Shown in pieces: positions 1 to 9,640 of a stretch of DNA of 64,000 nucleotides. Each line of letters begins with the position of its first letter. Position 1 is the stretch's first letter. A program made the position numbers and the translations under genes. Where the stretch lies: NCBI GenBank assembly GCA_019794795.1, contig JAIMFC010000003.1:153210-217209 (forward strand). The letters are read 5' to 3'. The notes beneath the pieces were generated by a model. That model was not told the DNA's origin and made no database searches. It saw nothing but the letters and a program-made list of their open reading frames with translations. The DNA is from Streptococcus gallolyticus (GTDB lineage Bacteria; Bacillota; Bacilli; Lactobacillales; Streptococcaceae).

Positions 1-109
1 TGGCCTCCACCATACGGCGGATAATTTTTCCAGGACCAACGAGATGGGTTTGTCCGATGACCTCGTCGATAGTGCGCGGGCGCATACGGAGGGCGAGATT
101 ATTTTGCAT
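1..109 (-). CDS. rarA: Replication-associated recombination protein A (5' end only)
   Basis: Only the first 36 codons are in the window; the gene reads off the left edge. The N-terminus [20 protein letters not shown] is typical of the RarA/MgsA AAA+ ATPase family (related to clamp loaders), which acts at stalled replication forks. The start ATG is the complement of 107-109. It overlaps the end of the upstream permease gene by 11 bases, so the two are probably cotranscribed. The catalytic Walker motifs lie outside the window, so the call rests on the conserved N-terminal segment alone. Confidence 0.8.
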   Translation of the reverse strand, partial: MQNNLALRMRPRTIDEVIGQTHLVGPGKIIRRMVEA

Positions 110-1004
110 TTGATTTTCCTTTTGCTGTAATCAATTCTTGGCGAAGGGTGTCTAGTGTCATTCCAAGGAGAACAAAGGCTGCCCCGATGATTCCCGTGAG
201 TGTGACGGTTTCATGTAACAATACAACGCCGGCAACCATTGTCACAAGTGGAATGGCATAAATGTAGGTGTTTGTTTTGATAGCACCGATTCGAGCGATA
301 GCATGGCTCCATAGGACATAACAGAGTGCGCTGCAAATCAATCCTAAAAAGATCAGATTGTGCCCATTTTCCAACGTCAGGAGTGCATGAGGGTCGACAG
401 CTGGTTCAAAAGCGAGAAAGGGAAGGGCTAGGATTGAACCATAGAACATGACCTTTCTGGTCACAATGATTGGGCTACAGTAGTCTTGGCATTTGAGTAA
501 AAAGAGGCTGTAAATAGACCAAGATAGGGCTGCCGCAAGCGATAAGAGGTCCCCAATTGGATTGAGTTTGAGATGGACGACCCCATTTAAAACAACCAAG
601 ATGACACCGATGAAGGATAGGAGAAAGGCAAGGATGCTTCGTAGATCAAAATCTTGTTTTTTGTACAAAAAATGCAATAAAATAGTCGTCATCAATGGCG
701 CTGTTGTCACGAGAATACTGACATTAGACGTTTGAGTTAGTTGCAGAGCAGTATTTTCTGCAAAAAAGTAGAGAGTATTTCCAAACAAGGCCGTCAGAAA
801 AAACTGTATTTCCTGCTTCCACTCAAAATGCCACTGGGGTTTGATTATCCAAAGAGCTACGTAGGCGATAATGCAACGAAGGACCATGAGCTGGAGTGGT
901 GCCAAAGTTTGCATGAGGGATTTACTGAAAATAAAGGAAATGTCCCACATACAGACACAGAAGAGGGCGGATAATTTACCAATGATGGTTTCTTTTTTTG
1001 ACAT
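99..1004 (-). CDS. EamA/DMT-family membrane transporter
   Basis: A very hydrophobic protein of about 301 residues with around ten membrane segments and the internal two-fold repeat of the drug/metabolite transporter superfamily; residues such as [15 protein letters not shown] and the C-terminal [20 protein letters not shown] are characteristic of EamA permeases. Substrate cannot be read from sequence. I place the start at the complement of 1002-1004 (MSKKET...) because CGGAG lies about 7 bases before it; an upstream in-frame ATG at 1026-1028 would add eight residues but has a weaker ribosome site. Its 3' end overlaps rarA. Confidence 0.8.
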   Translation of the reverse strand: MSKKETIIGKLSALFCVCMWDISFIFSKSLMQTLAPLQLMVLRCIIAYVALWIIKPQWHFEWKQEIQFFLTALFGNTLYFFAENTALQLTQTSNVSILVTTAPLMTTILLHFLYKKQDFDLRSILAFLLSFIGVILVVLNGVVHLKLNPIGDLLSLAAALSWSIYSLFLLKCQDYCSPIIVTRKVMFYGSILALPFLAFEPAVDPHALLTLENGHNLIFLGLICSALCYVLWSHAIARIGAIKTNTYIYAIPLVTMVAGVVLLHETVTLTGIIGAAFVLLGMTLDTLRQELITAKGKSNAK

Positions 1005-1050
1005 AATAAACTCCGAGATGGAACTCATACATGAGAATTTCCATTGATAA

Positions 1051-1059
1051 TGGTATAAT
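1051..1059 (+). promoter_or_regulatory. Extended -10 promoter for the DUF3013 gene
   Basis: TGGTATAAT is a perfect extended -10 element (TGnTATAAT) about 72 bases before the DUF3013 start codon. No convincing -35 box is present, which is usual for extended -10 promoters in streptococci. Confidence 0.5.
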
Positions 1060-1130
1060 CACATTATAACGTTTTTAAAAGAGATAGTCACTTGAAAGAA
1101 AAAGTGGTGTAATGAGAAAGGACATACAGG

Positions 1131-1601
1131 ATGTCAAAATATGGATTTTTATCAGTATTAGAAGAAGAATTAGACAAGCACCTTGACTTTGACTTTGCTA
1201 TGGACTGGGACAAGAAAAACCACGCAGTGGAGGTAACCTTTGTCCTTGAAGCGCAAAATCAAGCGGAAGTGGAAACGGTGGACGATGCGGGTGAGGTGTC
1301 GGCAGAGGATATCGTTTTTGAAGACTACGTCATCTTCTACAACCCTGAAAAAACGAAATTTGATGCAGACGACTACTTAGTAGCCATTCCTTACGAACCG
1401 AAAAAAGGCTTGTCACGGGAATTTTTAGCCTATTTTGCAGAAACCTTGAACGAAGTTGCAACCGAAGGTCTCAGCGACCTCATGGACTTCCTCAGCGACG
1501 ACAGTATCTCAGAGTTTGGTCTGCACTGGAATGCAGAGGCTTTTGAAAAAGGCAGAGCAGAGTTGGCGGAGATTGAGTGGCATGGGTATCCGAGGTATTA
1601 G
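1131..1601 (+). CDS. DUF3013 family protein
   Basis: A 156-residue acidic cytoplasmic protein starting MSKYGFLSVLEEELDKHLDF, which I recognise as the DUF3013 family, widespread in streptococci and enterococci and without an assigned function. No signal peptide or membrane segment is present. The start ATG follows GAAAGGACATACAGG, a reasonable ribosome site. Its end touches the start region of the Nudix gene, and the order DUF3013-Nudix-prmA-rsmE suggests one transcription unit. Confidence 0.85.
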   Translation: MSKYGFLSVLEEELDKHLDFDFAMDWDKKNHAVEVTFVLEAQNQAEVETVDDAGEVSAEDIVFEDYVIFYNPEKTKFDADDYLVAIPYEPKKGLSREFLAYFAETLNEVATEGLSDLMDFLSDDSISEFGLHWNAEAFEKGRAELAEIEWHGYPRY

Positions 1602-1609
1602 GAGTGGGA

Positions 1610-2038
1610 TTGTTAGAAAAGCTGACAAATTTTTCAGGAAGTAAGGTAGCCCTGCTAATGGACGACCGAATCCTCACCAGTCTCCGTGATGATATTTCAA
1701 TAATCCCTCACCCCAATATGTGGGACTTGCCAGGTGGTGGTCGTGAGGGAGATGAAACCCCTTTTGAATGCTTGCGTCGAGAAGTTGAGGAAGAGTTATC
1801 GATTATTATTGAAGAAAGTGACATTATTTGGGTTAAGGTTTATCAAGGTATGGTTAATCCGGATAAATTATCAGTCTTTATGGTTGGAAAAATTAGTCAA
1901 GAACTTTATGACCAGATTATCTTTGGTGATGAGGGACAAGGGTACAAACTTATGCCTGTATCAGAGTTTTTGGAAGATGAACAAGTAATACCGCAGTTGC
2001 GGAATAGATTAAAAGATTATTTAGAAAGTGAAAATTAA
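1610..2038 (+). CDS. Nudix hydrolase
   Basis: A roughly 142-residue Nudix protein; family members cleave nucleoside diphosphates linked to another group. The Nudix box runs [20 protein letters not shown] and fits Gx5Ex7REUxEExGU except that the late glycine is serine. The start is uncertain: GTG at 1577 would overlap DUF3013, but GGAG at 1601-1604 sits five bases before a TTG at 1610, which I prefer. Substrate is unknown. The 3' end lies just before the prmA start, suggesting translational coupling. Confidence 0.75.
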   Translation: MLEKLTNFSGSKVALLMDDRILTSLRDDISIIPHPNMWDLPGGGREGDETPFECLRREVEEELSIIIEESDIIWVKVYQGMVNPDKLSVFMVGKISQELYDQIIFGDEGQGYKLMPVSEFLEDEQVIPQLRNRLKDYLESEN

Positions 2039-2042
2039 ACAC

Positions 2043-2999
2043 ATGAATGCATGGCAAGAACTAACCATCATGGTGAATCGTGAAGCGGAGGAAGCGGCTT
2101 CTAATATTTTGATTGAGTTGGGAAGCGCTGGTGTGGCGATTGATGATAGCGCCGACTACATTGGTCAGGAGGACCGTTTCGGGGAGATTTACCCTGATAT
2201 TGAGCAGTCTGATACGGTGACCATCACGGCTTATTACCCAGAATCAGCAGATATCGAAGCGATTAAAGCGCAGGTCAATGAGCGCTTGGCGGAATTAACA
2301 GGATTCGGTTTGGAAACGGGCGACATTGCTCTTGAAACCCAAGAATTGGTAGAAGAAGAGTGGGCAGAGAACTGGAAGAAATACTATGAGCCAGCCCGTA
2401 TCACTCATGATTTGACCATCGTGCCAAGCTGGACTGAGGATTATGTGGCCTCTAGCGGTGAAAAACTCATCAAACTTGACCCAGGAATGGCTTTCGGAAC
2501 AGGAACTCACCCAACGACAAAAATGAGTCTCTTTGCCCTTGAGCAAATCTTGCGGGGTGGCGAAACGGTTATCGACGTGGGTACTGGTTCAGGTGTCCTT
2601 TCTATCGCAAGTTCTCTCCTTGGTGCTAAAGACATCTACGCCTACGACCTTGATGACGTAGCGGTGCGCGTGGCTCAAGAAAACATCGACCTCAACGAAG
2701 GTACTGAAAACATCCATGTGGCTGCTGGTGACCTCCTCAAAGGCGTTGAGATTGAAGCAGAAGTCATCGTGGCTAATATCCTGGCTGACATCCTTATCCA
2801 CTTGACGGACGACGCCTACCGCTTGGTTAAAGACGAGGGCTACCTCATCATGTCAGGCATTATTTCTGAAAAGTTGGACATGGTTCTTGAGGCGGCTTAC
2901 AGCGCTGGTTTCTTCCTCGAAACTCATATGATCCAAGGCGAGTGGAACTGCGTGGTCTTCAAGAAAACTGACGATATTTCAGGCGTTATCGGAGGCTAG
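2043..2999 (+). CDS. prmA: Ribosomal protein L11 methyltransferase
   Basis: Class I SAM-dependent methyltransferase that methylates ribosomal protein L11. The glycine-rich SAM loop [14 protein letters not shown], the preceding segment [14 protein letters not shown] and the later [10 protein letters not shown] are diagnostic of PrmA. About 318 residues, the usual length. I use the ATG at 2043 (MNAWQEL...), matching the family N-terminus; a GTG at 2028 inside the end of the Nudix gene would add five residues. The gene ends one base before rsmE, a pairing common in Firmicutes. Confidence 0.92.
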   Translation: MNAWQELTIMVNREAEEAASNILIELGSAGVAIDDSADYIGQEDRFGEIYPDIEQSDTVTITAYYPESADIEAIKAQVNERLAELTGFGLETGDIALETQELVEEEWAENWKKYYEPARITHDLTIVPSWTEDYVASSGEKLIKLDPGMAFGTGTHPTTKMSLFALEQILRGGETVIDVGTGSGVLSIASSLLGAKDIYAYDLDDVAVRVAQENIDLNEGTENIHVAAGDLLKGVEIEAEVIVANILADILIHLTDDAYRLVKDEGYLIMSGIISEKLDMVLEAAYSAGFFLETHMIQGEWNCVVFKKTDDISGVIGG

Positions 3000-3000
3000 G

Positions 3001-3744
3001 ATGCAGCAGTATTTTGTAAATAGCGGAGCGGAAAACCCTGTTACCATTACAGACAAAGATACTATTAAACACATGTTTAACGTTATGCGTCTGACCGAGG
3101 GAGACGAGGTTGTGCTGGTCTTTAACGACCATATCAAGCGGTTGGCAAAAGTATTAGACAGCGCAGCCCATTCTTTTGAAATTGTAGAAGAGCTATCCGA
3201 CAATGTGGAACTGCCTGTTGAGGTGACCATCGCTTCAGGATTTCCCAAGGGAGACAAGTTAGAATTCGTAGCCCAAAAAGTAACTGAGCTAGGCGCAGTA
3301 GCCATTTGGGCATTTCCAGCAGACTGGTCAGTGGTCAAATGGGACGGCAAAAAATTAGTTAAGCGCCAAGATAAGTTGGACAAAATCGTTCTGGGAGCAG
3401 CGGAGCAATCCAAACGAAATGTGGTGCCAAGCGTGACGCTTTTTGAAAAGAAAGCTGATTTTCTCAAGGTACTTGCTGATTTTGATAAAATCTTCATCGC
3501 TTATGAGGAGTCCGCAAAAGAAGGGGAACAGGCAGTGCTGGCGCGTGAATTGGCGCAAGTCCAAGTCGGTCAAAAAATCCTTTTCATCTTCGGACCAGAA
3601 GGTGGCATTTCGCCAGCCGAAATTGAGGCTTTTGAAGCAGCCGGTGCCCTCAAAGTTGGTTTGGGACCGCGCATTATGCGAGCAGAGACAGCTCCATTTT
3701 ACGCTTTATCAGCAGTCAGCTACGCCTTAGAATTAGCTAAGTAA
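3001..3744 (+). CDS. rsmE: 16S rRNA (uracil1498-N3)-methyltransferase
   Basis: A 247-residue SPOUT-class methyltransferase that methylates U1498 of 16S rRNA. The C-terminal trefoil-knot signature FIFGPEGGISPAEIEAFEAAG and GLGPRIMRAETAPFYALSAV is diagnostic, with the N-terminal PUA-like domain in the first 70 residues. Start codon follows prmA with no gap of note, so expression is coupled to prmA. A strong terminator shared with convergent queH follows. Confidence 0.93.
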   Translation: MQQYFVNSGAENPVTITDKDTIKHMFNVMRLTEGDEVVLVFNDHIKRLAKVLDSAAHSFEIVEELSDNVELPVEVTIASGFPKGDKLEFVAQKVTELGAVAIWAFPADWSVVKWDGKKLVKRQDKLDKIVLGAAEQSKRNVVPSVTLFEKKADFLKVLADFDKIFIAYEESAKEGEQAVLARELAQVQVGQKILFIFGPEGGISPAEIEAFEAAGALKVGLGPRIMRAETAPFYALSAVSYALELAK

Positions 3745-3773
3745 AAAACGAGCCTCTTAAAAGGCTCGTTTTT
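3744..3773. terminator. Bidirectional terminator between rsmE and queH
   Basis: AAAAACGAGCC, an 8-base loop, then GGCTCGTTTTT: an 11-bp stem with A and T tracts on both sides, able to end both convergent transcripts. It overlaps the last codons of queH. Confidence 0.85.
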
Positions 3774-4539
3774 AATATTCTTTTCCATTAAAGATGAAGC
3801 GGATATGGGAGTAGTCGAGGTGTTCATCCTTGTCGGCCATGAAGCTCGTCGCATCTTGTTTGACTTGGACTAAGTCAATGCCTTGTGCTTGGGCTGCGAA
3901 GACGCAACCGCAGTAGCACTGGCGGTAGATATCGTATTCACTGCACATTTCAACCGAGCGTTTGTAGCCTTGATTTTTCTTAAAATCGCTGGGCAAATAC
4001 TGGGTATTGTAGACTTGCTGGACTTCGATTCCAACAGCGTTGATGGTTTGTGAATTTTTGTGTGGGCTGATGGTCAGGGCGCTTCCAAAGTAGTCAAATC
4101 CTAGCTCGACAGCCTTTTGCGCAGTCTTGTCCAAGCGATAATCATAGCAGACACGACAACGGTCACCGCCCTCAGGTTCTTTTTCCAATCCACGCACGGT
4201 CTTGAAAAATTCATTTGGGACATAGTCGGCGGCCAGAAATTGCACCTGCTGTCCAGTTTGTTGATTGAAATCATGGACAAATTTTTGTGTGACATAGGAA
4301 CGACGCTGGTATTCGACCTTTGGGTGTATATTTGAATTGGCAAAATAAATGGTTACATCTGCCCACTGGGTTAGATATTCTAGCGTATAGGTGCTGCAGG
4401 GAGCACAGCAAACGTGCATGAGAATGCGGGGACGAACTTGATTTGCCTGCCAAACCTTAACCATTTCCTGCATGACACGGTCATAATTGACCTTTTGATT
4501 GGGCTGCATACTGGATAAAATTTCTTCTACATCAATCAT
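3772..4539 (-). CDS. queH: Epoxyqueuosine reductase QueH
   Basis: A 255-residue member of the DUF208 family, now QueH, the cobalamin-independent enzyme that performs the last step of queuosine synthesis on tRNA. The vicinal cysteines MHVCCAPCS (C44, C45, C48) and the later CRVC and CYCGC clusters are the expected metal and iron-sulfur ligands. It stands alone, convergent with rsmE. The start ATG (complement of 4537-4539) has AAGGAG-like sequence upstream (CAAGGAGTT). Confidence 0.88.
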   Translation of the reverse strand: MIDVEEILSSMQPNQKVNYDRVMQEMVKVWQANQVRPRILMHVCCAPCSTYTLEYLTQWADVTIYFANSNIHPKVEYQRRSYVTQKFVHDFNQQTGQQVQFLAADYVPNEFFKTVRGLEKEPEGGDRCRVCYDYRLDKTAQKAVELGFDYFGSALTISPHKNSQTINAVGIEVQQVYNTQYLPSDFKKNQGYKRSVEMCSEYDIYRQCYCGCVFAAQAQGIDLVQVKQDATSFMADKDEHLDYSHIRFIFNGKEY

Positions 4540-4675
4540 TTTATAAACTCCTTGAGATTGTCAAATTTAGTTTACCATAAAAAGTGCAAGACAAGTCAGC
4601 TTCGTCGAGGATTCTGCCTTTTTCTTTTTACAGTAAAGTGGTAAAATAGTAGAAATAAATGAGGAGAGAACCGAA

Positions 4676-6877
4676 ATGAAGGAAGTCAATCTTACGGGTC
4701 CGGAAGTTGTAGAGCTAACTCGCGCCTATATGCCAGAAGAAGATGTAAAGTTTGTAGAAAAGGCATTGCACTACGCGGTTGAGGCTCACAAGGAGCAGTT
4801 CCGTCAGTCGGGCGAGCCCTATATTGTTCACCCCATTCAGGTGGCAGGGATTTTAGCAGGTCTGAAATTAGACGCAGTCACAGTTGCCTGCGGTTTTTTA
4901 CATGACGTCGTAGAGGATACAGAAATTACCCTAGACCAAATGGAAGCTGAATTTGGTCTAGAAGTTCGTCTGATTGTCGACGGTGTCACCAAGCTCGGTA
5001 AGGTCGAGTACAAGAGCCACGAGGAGCAATTGGCGGAAAACCACCGCAAGATGCTCATTGCCATGTCAAAAGATATGCGGGTTATTCTGGTCAAATTAGC
5101 AGACCGCCTGCACAATATGCGAACGCTCAAGCATTTGCGCAAGGATAAGCAGGAGCGGATTTCACGTGAAACCATGGAAATTTATGCTCCGTTGGCACAT
5201 CGTTTGGGGATTTCTTCTATCAAGTGGGAGTTGGAGGATATGTCCTTCCGCTACTTGAATGAGGTTGAATTTTATAAAATTACCCGCATGATGACGGAGA
5301 AACGCCGTGAGCGGGAAGCTTTGGTGGCAGAAGTTGTGGACAAGATTGAGAGCTACGCAAGCGAACGTCATCTGGAAGGTCAGATTTATGGTCGTCCTAA
5401 GCATATCTACTCAATCTACCGCAAGATGCATGATAAGAAAAAGCGGTTTGATGAACTCTATGACCTGACTGCTATTCGCTGTGTGATGGAGACGCCGAGT
5501 GATGTTTATGCCATGCTGGGCTACATTCACGAACTTTGGCGTCCAATGCCTGGTCGTTTCAAGGATTACATTGCCAATCCAAAAGCCAATGGTTATCAGT
5601 CTATTCACACGACAGTTTATGGGCCGAAGGGGCCGATTGAATTTCAAATCCGAACGCGAGAAATGCACCAAGTGGCAGAGTACGGGGTTGCGGCTCACTG
5701 GGCTTACAAACGTGGAGGCAATGCAGTTGCCAAACAAAGCGAGCTCAAGTGGATTAATAATTTGATTGAGTTGCAGGCAGATGCTGGCGATGCCAAGACA
5801 TTCGTGGATTCGGTTAAGGACGATATTTTCACGGAGCGAATTTACGTCTTCACGCCAGACGGAACGGTACGTGAGTTGCCAAAAGACTCAGTGCCGATTG
5901 ATTTCGCCTATGAGATTCATACCAAGGTTGGTGAACGAGCAACAGGTGCTAAGGTCAACGGTCGCATGGTGCCACTGACGACCAAACTCCGCACAGGTGA
6001 TCAGGTGGAGATTGTGACCAATGCCAATTCCTTTGGACCGAGCCGTGACTGGGTGAATATTGTCAAAACCCATAAGGCACGCAATAAAATCAAGCAATTT
6101 TTCAAAAACCAAGACAAAGAACTGTCAGTTTCTAAGGGGCGTGAAATGCTGCAAAGCCTCCTACAGGAGCATGGCTATGTGGCTAATCAATACTTTGACC
6201 GCAAGCACATGGATGAAGTATTGCAGAAGACAGGTTATAAAACAGACGAGTCACTCTTTGCGGCAGTTGGTTTCGGTGAAACTTCTGCCATGTCTGTCTT
6301 TAATCGCTTAACAGAAAAAGAGCGCCGTGAAGCAGAGCGGGCTAAGGCTAAGGCTGAAGCTGATGAGTTGGTCAATGGTGGTGAGGTCAAACAAGCCAGC
6401 AAGGACAGTATGAAGATTCGTCACGAAGGTGGCGTGGTCATTGAAGGGGCTTCGGGACTCTTGGTACGGATTGCCAAATGTTGCAATCCAGTGCCGGGTG
6501 ATGAGATTGTCGGCTATATTACCAAGGGGCGTGGGGTGGCTGTCCACCGTGCGGATTGCATGAACCTCAAGGCTCAGGATAACTATGAGGCGCGACTAAT
6601 TGATGTGGATTGGGAGGATGAACATTCTGCCAAGGAATACATGGCACATATCGATATCTATGGGCTCAACCGTTCTGGCTTGCTCAATGATGTTTTGAAG
6701 GTATTGACCAATTCTAGTAAGAATATTTCTACAGTGAGTGCTCAGCCGACCAAGGATATGAAGTATGCGACGATTCACGTTTCCTTTGGGATTCCAAATT
6801 TGGCCAGTCTTACTAGCTTGGTAGACAAAATCAAGTCTGTGCCAGAGGTTTATTCTGTCAAGCGGACAAATGGGTAA
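4676..6877 (+). CDS. relA: Bifunctional (p)ppGpp synthetase/hydrolase
   Basis: A 733-residue long RelA/SpoT homologue controlling the stringent response. Domain order: HD hydrolase (HPIQVA, FLHDVVEDT, DRLHNMRTL near residues 45-150), synthetase (GRPKHIYSIYRKM, ANPKANGYQSIHTTVYGP near 240-330), TGS (IYVFTPDGTVRELP near 390), zinc-finger/helical part (AKCCNPVPGDEI) and C-terminal ACT domain. Both catalytic halves look intact. GAGGAG precedes the ATG. It is followed by dtd, the usual Firmicute order. Confidence 0.95.
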   Translation: MKEVNLTGPEVVELTRAYMPEEDVKFVEKALHYAVEAHKEQFRQSGEPYIVHPIQVAGILAGLKLDAVTVACGFLHDVVEDTEITLDQMEAEFGLEVRLIVDGVTKLGKVEYKSHEEQLAENHRKMLIAMSKDMRVILVKLADRLHNMRTLKHLRKDKQERISRETMEIYAPLAHRLGISSIKWELEDMSFRYLNEVEFYKITRMMTEKRREREALVAEVVDKIESYASERHLEGQIYGRPKHIYSIYRKMHDKKKRFDELYDLTAIRCVMETPSDVYAMLGYIHELWRPMPGRFKDYIANPKANGYQSIHTTVYGPKGPIEFQIRTREMHQVAEYGVAAHWAYKRGGNAVAKQSELKWINNLIELQADAGDAKTFVDSVKDDIFTERIYVFTPDGTVRELPKDSVPIDFAYEIHTKVGERATGAKVNGRMVPLTTKLRTGDQVEIVTNANSFGPSRDWVNIVKTHKARNKIKQFFKNQDKELSVSKGREMLQSLLQEHGYVANQYFDRKHMDEVLQKTGYKTDESLFAAVGFGETSAMSVFNRLTEKERREAERAKAKAEADELVNGGEVKQASKDSMKIRHEGGVVIEGASGLLVRIAKCCNPVPGDEIVGYITKGRGVAVHRADCMNLKAQDNYEARLIDVDWEDEHSAKEYMAHIDIYGLNRSGLLNDVLKVLTNSSKNISTVSAQPTKDMKYATIHVSFGIPNLASLTSLVDKIKSVPEVYSVKRTNG

Positions 6878-6916
6878 TCATGCTCTTTCGAGCTTATAAA
6901 AATAAAAGGATGATGT

Positions 6917-7360
6917 ATGAAAATTGTGATGCAACGAGTGTCGTCTGCTTCAGTGTCCATCGAGGGACAAGTGGTCGGTGCGATTGACCAAGGTCTGCTC
7001 TTGTTGGTTGGAGTTGGGACAGATGATAGTCAGGAAGATTTGGATTATGCGGTGCGAAAGATTGTCAACATGCGAATATTTTCCGATGAAGCTGGCAAGA
7101 TGAATCTTTCTGTCCAAGATGTGCAGGGGGCAATCCTATCTATTTCTCAATTCACATTGTTTGCGGACACAAAAAAAGGCAACAGACCTGCCTTTACAGG
7201 GGCTGCCAAGTCAGATATGGCTAGCCATCTTTATGACCAATTTAACCAAAGTTTAGCCAACTTTGTACCTGTCGAAAAAGGTGTGTTCGGAGCAGATATG
7301 CAGGTTTCCCTAGTCAATGATGGACCTGTCACTATTATTTTGGATACTAAAAATCCGTAA
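6917..7360 (+). CDS. dtd: D-aminoacyl-tRNA deacylase
   Basis: A 147-residue Dtd that removes D-amino acids mischarged on tRNA. The N-terminus [20 protein letters not shown], the central [19 protein letters not shown] and the C-terminal [15 protein letters not shown] carrying the Gly-Pro motif are diagnostic. AAAGGATG provides the ribosome site. It lies 39 bases after relA and is probably cotranscribed. Confidence 0.94.
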   Translation: MKIVMQRVSSASVSIEGQVVGAIDQGLLLLVGVGTDDSQEDLDYAVRKIVNMRIFSDEAGKMNLSVQDVQGAILSISQFTLFADTKKGNRPAFTGAAKSDMASHLYDQFNQSLANFVPVEKGVFGADMQVSLVNDGPVTIILDTKNP

Positions 7361-7400
7361 CAAACCCCAAAACTGAGGAAGCTCTTACTTTAAGTCAGAC

Positions 7401-7427
7401 AAAAAGCGACGGATTCGTTGCTTTTTT
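7401..7427 (+). terminator. Terminator after dtd
   Basis: AAAAGCGACG-GATT-CGTTGCTTTTTT forms a 10-bp stem (one G-T pair), four-base loop and T tract shortly after dtd. Confidence 0.75.
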
Positions 7428-7627
7428 GAAGGATGAAATCATTATTTCTTTAAAAGTTGAGTAATAAACATAACATTTTTACTTATGTTGCGCATCCTAG
7501 TTTGCAGAATTTTCTGATTATTCTTTGTTTTATTGCCTTTTTTAAATGATAAACAACTTCAAGCAATTTCTAGTGAAACTCATCTAATCGATTCAAGTTT
7601 TTGGTAGATAGTGCCGGTCTGTACACT

Positions 7628-7812
7628 ATGGAAATGTTTAAACCTTTTCAAAAATACTATTTAGATATTGTAGCATCGGTAGTTCTATTTTTTATTTGGG
7701 GCCAGGGATAGTACTCGCTGTGTACTTTAGAAAGACGAAGTGTATTTATTATCCAATTGTTTATCATGCTTTTTGGAATTTACTTCCATTTTTAATTAGC
7801 TTTTTAAAATAA
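7628..7812 (+). pseudogene. Fragment of a CPBP-like membrane protein
   Basis: In the 490-base gap between dtd and troR, two adjoining reading frames encode a hydrophobic strand (VASVVLFFIWGQG) and then, after a frameshift at about 7708, VLAVYFRKTKCIYYPIVYHA followed by FWNLLPFLI and a stop. The spacing G...YY.P...HA..NLLP resembles the C-terminal end of CPBP/Abi intramembrane proteins. No functional start or complete domain remains, so I read it as a decayed gene. The identification is tentative; the rest of the gap holds only the two terminators. Confidence 0.4.
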
Positions 7813-7833
7813 TCTATTTAGTCATAACAAACC

Positions 7834-7862
7834 AAAAAACTGAGATTTTTCTCAGTTTTTTT
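7834..7862. terminator. Terminator at the end of troR
   Basis: AAAAAACTGAG-ATTTTT-CTCAGTTTTTTT, a 10-11 bp stem with A/T tracts on both sides. The troR stop codon lies within the right arm. Confidence 0.8.
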
Positions 7863-8508
7863 CTTCTTCTACATACAATACTTGGGCAATGCTCATAGGG
7901 ATAGTTAGTTGCTTGTCCTTGTAGGCAACTGTCACGGTTTGGCTGAAGTCCATGTCAATTTCAAGGATTTCCAGTTGGTCTCCGATAGCCAGTTCGTGTT
8001 GTTCGAGATATTGCAGGAGTTGGTAAAAATCCTTGACGCGGACCAGACGGTAGTGTCCGACCTGCGTAATGGTGGATAATCTGGTTGCATAGCGTTCTAC
8101 CAAAGGTTGTCCCTGTCTAGGAATCGTTCCCCCGTGAGGACAGATTTCAGGAAAACCAAGTACAGCATCCAGGCGTTCCACAAATAAATCAGAAATGGTA
8201 TGTTCCAAAACCTCCGCTTCTTCGTGGACTTCTTCGGCAGAATAACCCAACTGATTGAGCAAGAAAACTTCGATGAGGCGGTGCTTGCGGTAGAGGTCAG
8301 CAACCATCTTTTGTCCTCGTTCCTCTAAGCGATAACCAATTTTGCTATCTTTTTGGACTAAGCCCTCCGCTAAGAGCTTTTTCATCATTTCGGAAACGGC
8401 TGGCGCAGAAAATTGCATAGTTTCTGCGATTTTTTTATTGGTCATTTTCTGACCAATCTGCCCTAATTCATAAATACATTTCAAGTAATCTTCTTTATTT
8501 GGTGTCAT
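7852..8508 (-). CDS. troR: DtxR-family metal-dependent repressor
   Basis: A 218-residue DtxR/MntR-family regulator, the TroR/ScaR/MtsR group of streptococci. The N-terminal winged helix is MTPNKEDYLKCIYELGQIGQ followed by KIAETMQFSAPAVSEMMKKL; the metal-binding dimerisation region includes HRLIEVFLLNQLGY, HEEAEVLEHTISD and FPEICPHGGTIP; the C-terminal 70 residues form an SH3-like FeoA domain. It is transcribed divergently from troA, whose promoter carries a matching palindrome, so it very likely represses the metal transporter when manganese (or iron) is plentiful. A TGGTATAAT extended -10 lies upstream at the complement of 8530-8538. Confidence 0.9.
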   Translation of the reverse strand: MTPNKEDYLKCIYELGQIGQKMTNKKIAETMQFSAPAVSEMMKKLLAEGLVQKDSKIGYRLEERGQKMVADLYRKHRLIEVFLLNQLGYSAEEVHEEAEVLEHTISDLFVERLDAVLGFPEICPHGGTIPRQGQPLVERYATRLSTITQVGHYRLVRVKDFYQLLQYLEQHELAIGDQLEILEIDMDFSQTVTVAYKDKQLTIPMSIAQVLYVEEEKN

Positions 8509-8555
8509 GTTTCGCTCTCTTTCTTAGTTATTATACCAAAAAATAATATAAAAGG

Positions 8556-8609
8556 TTGACAGATGGTGTTTTTTAATATATATTATTAAGAAAATTAGGT
8601 AAACCTAAT
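8556..8609 (+). promoter_or_regulatory. troA promoter with DtxR-type operator
   Basis: TTGACA at 8556-8561, a 17-base spacer and TATATT at 8579-8584 form a good sigma-A promoter. Just downstream at 8594-8609 lies ATTAGGT-AA-ACCTAAT, a perfect 7-2-7 inverted repeat resembling the known binding sites of MtsR/ScaR-type repressors. Its position over the transcription start is well placed for repression by the divergently encoded TroR. Confidence 0.8.
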
Positions 8610-8642
8610 AAAATAATATATATAACATAAAAAGGAGTTTCT

Positions 8643-9572
8643 ATGTTGAAGAAAATATTTGCGAGCGTACTTGCGCTATTATCCTGTTGTATTTTGTTGG
8701 CTTGTCAATCAACAGCGAGCCAGAAAAAATCCAATGAAAAACCGACTGTGACTGTGACGACATCTTTCCTGTATGATATGGTGTATCAGCTAGCTGGTGA
8801 TGATGTCAAACGGGAATTGATTATCCCTGCTGGGGAAGACCCACACCTCTACGTTGCTAAATCTAGCGACTTAGACAAGTTGAAAAATGCGGACTTGGTT
8901 CTCTATCATGGCCTGCATTTTGAAGGGAAAATGGTCGATGCGTTAGAACAAACTGGTGTAGCTGTAACCAAAAATTTCCCTAAAGAAAAGATAAATACCA
9001 TGGAAGAAGACGGTGAAAAAATCACTGACCCACACTTCTGGTTTGATATCAGCTTGTACCAGTCAGCGGTAAAAGTTGCTTCTGCTCAGTTGCAAGAATT
9101 GGTCCCAGCCAAGGCTGAAAAGATTAAAGAAAATGAAAAATCTTACTTGGCACAATTGGATGAGTTGGATGCGTGGGTAAGTAAAGAACTCAGCGTCATT
9201 CCAGCAAATAGCCGCTACTTGGTAACACCACACGATGCCTTTAACTATTTTGCGGCGAGCTATGACTTCACCCTCTATGCACCTCAAGGTGTAAGTACGG
9301 ACTCAGAAGTTGCTAACAGTGATATGATTGACACCGTTAACTTGATCATTGACCACAAGGTGAAAGCAATCTTTACAGAGTCAACAACAAATCCTGAGCG
9401 CATGGAAAAATTGAAAGAAGCTGTTGCAGCTAAGGGTGGAAAAGTTGAAGTAGTGACTGGTGAAGGCAAGGAACTTTTCTCAGATTCATTGGCACCAGAA
9501 GGTGAAGATGGAGATACTTACATTGATATGTACAAACACAATGTAAATCTCATCGTAGCATCATTAAAATAA
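8643..9572 (+). CDS. troA: Metal-binding lipoprotein of Mn/Zn ABC transporter
   Basis: A 309-residue cluster A-I (TroA/ZnuA-like) solute-binding protein. The signal peptide ends in lipobox LLAC (cysteine 21), so it is lipid-anchored. Metal-ligand regions are seen at GEDPHLYVAKSSD, LVLYHGLHFEGKM, DPHFWFDISLY and a late SLAPEGEDGDTYIDMYKHN segment. It heads the operon troABCD. Manganese is the likely substrate given the DtxR-type operator, with zinc possible. Start ATG follows AAAAGGAG. Confidence 0.92.
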   Translation: MLKKIFASVLALLSCCILLACQSTASQKKSNEKPTVTVTTSFLYDMVYQLAGDDVKRELIIPAGEDPHLYVAKSSDLDKLKNADLVLYHGLHFEGKMVDALEQTGVAVTKNFPKEKINTMEEDGEKITDPHFWFDISLYQSAVKVASAQLQELVPAKAEKIKENEKSYLAQLDELDAWVSKELSVIPANSRYLVTPHDAFNYFAASYDFTLYAPQGVSTDSEVANSDMIDTVNLIIDHKVKAIFTESTTNPERMEKLKEAVAAKGGKVEVVTGEGKELFSDSLAPEGEDGDTYIDMYKHNVNLIVASLK

Positions 9573-9585
9573 ACATAAAGCATAA

Positions 9586-9622
9586 AAGGTCAGGCTGAGA
9601 TAGAGTTCTCAACCTTCCTTTT
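9586..9622 (+). promoter_or_regulatory. Hairpin between troA and troB
   Basis: AAGGTCAGGCTGAGA and TCTCAACCTTCCTTTT pair imperfectly (AAGG/CCTT and TGAGA/TCTCA) in the 68-base gap and are followed by a short T run. It probably acts as a partial terminator or mRNA stabiliser keeping the binding protein in excess over the membrane parts; this role is inferred. Confidence 0.45.
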
Positions 9623-9640
9623 AGGGGAAAGTAGGACAAG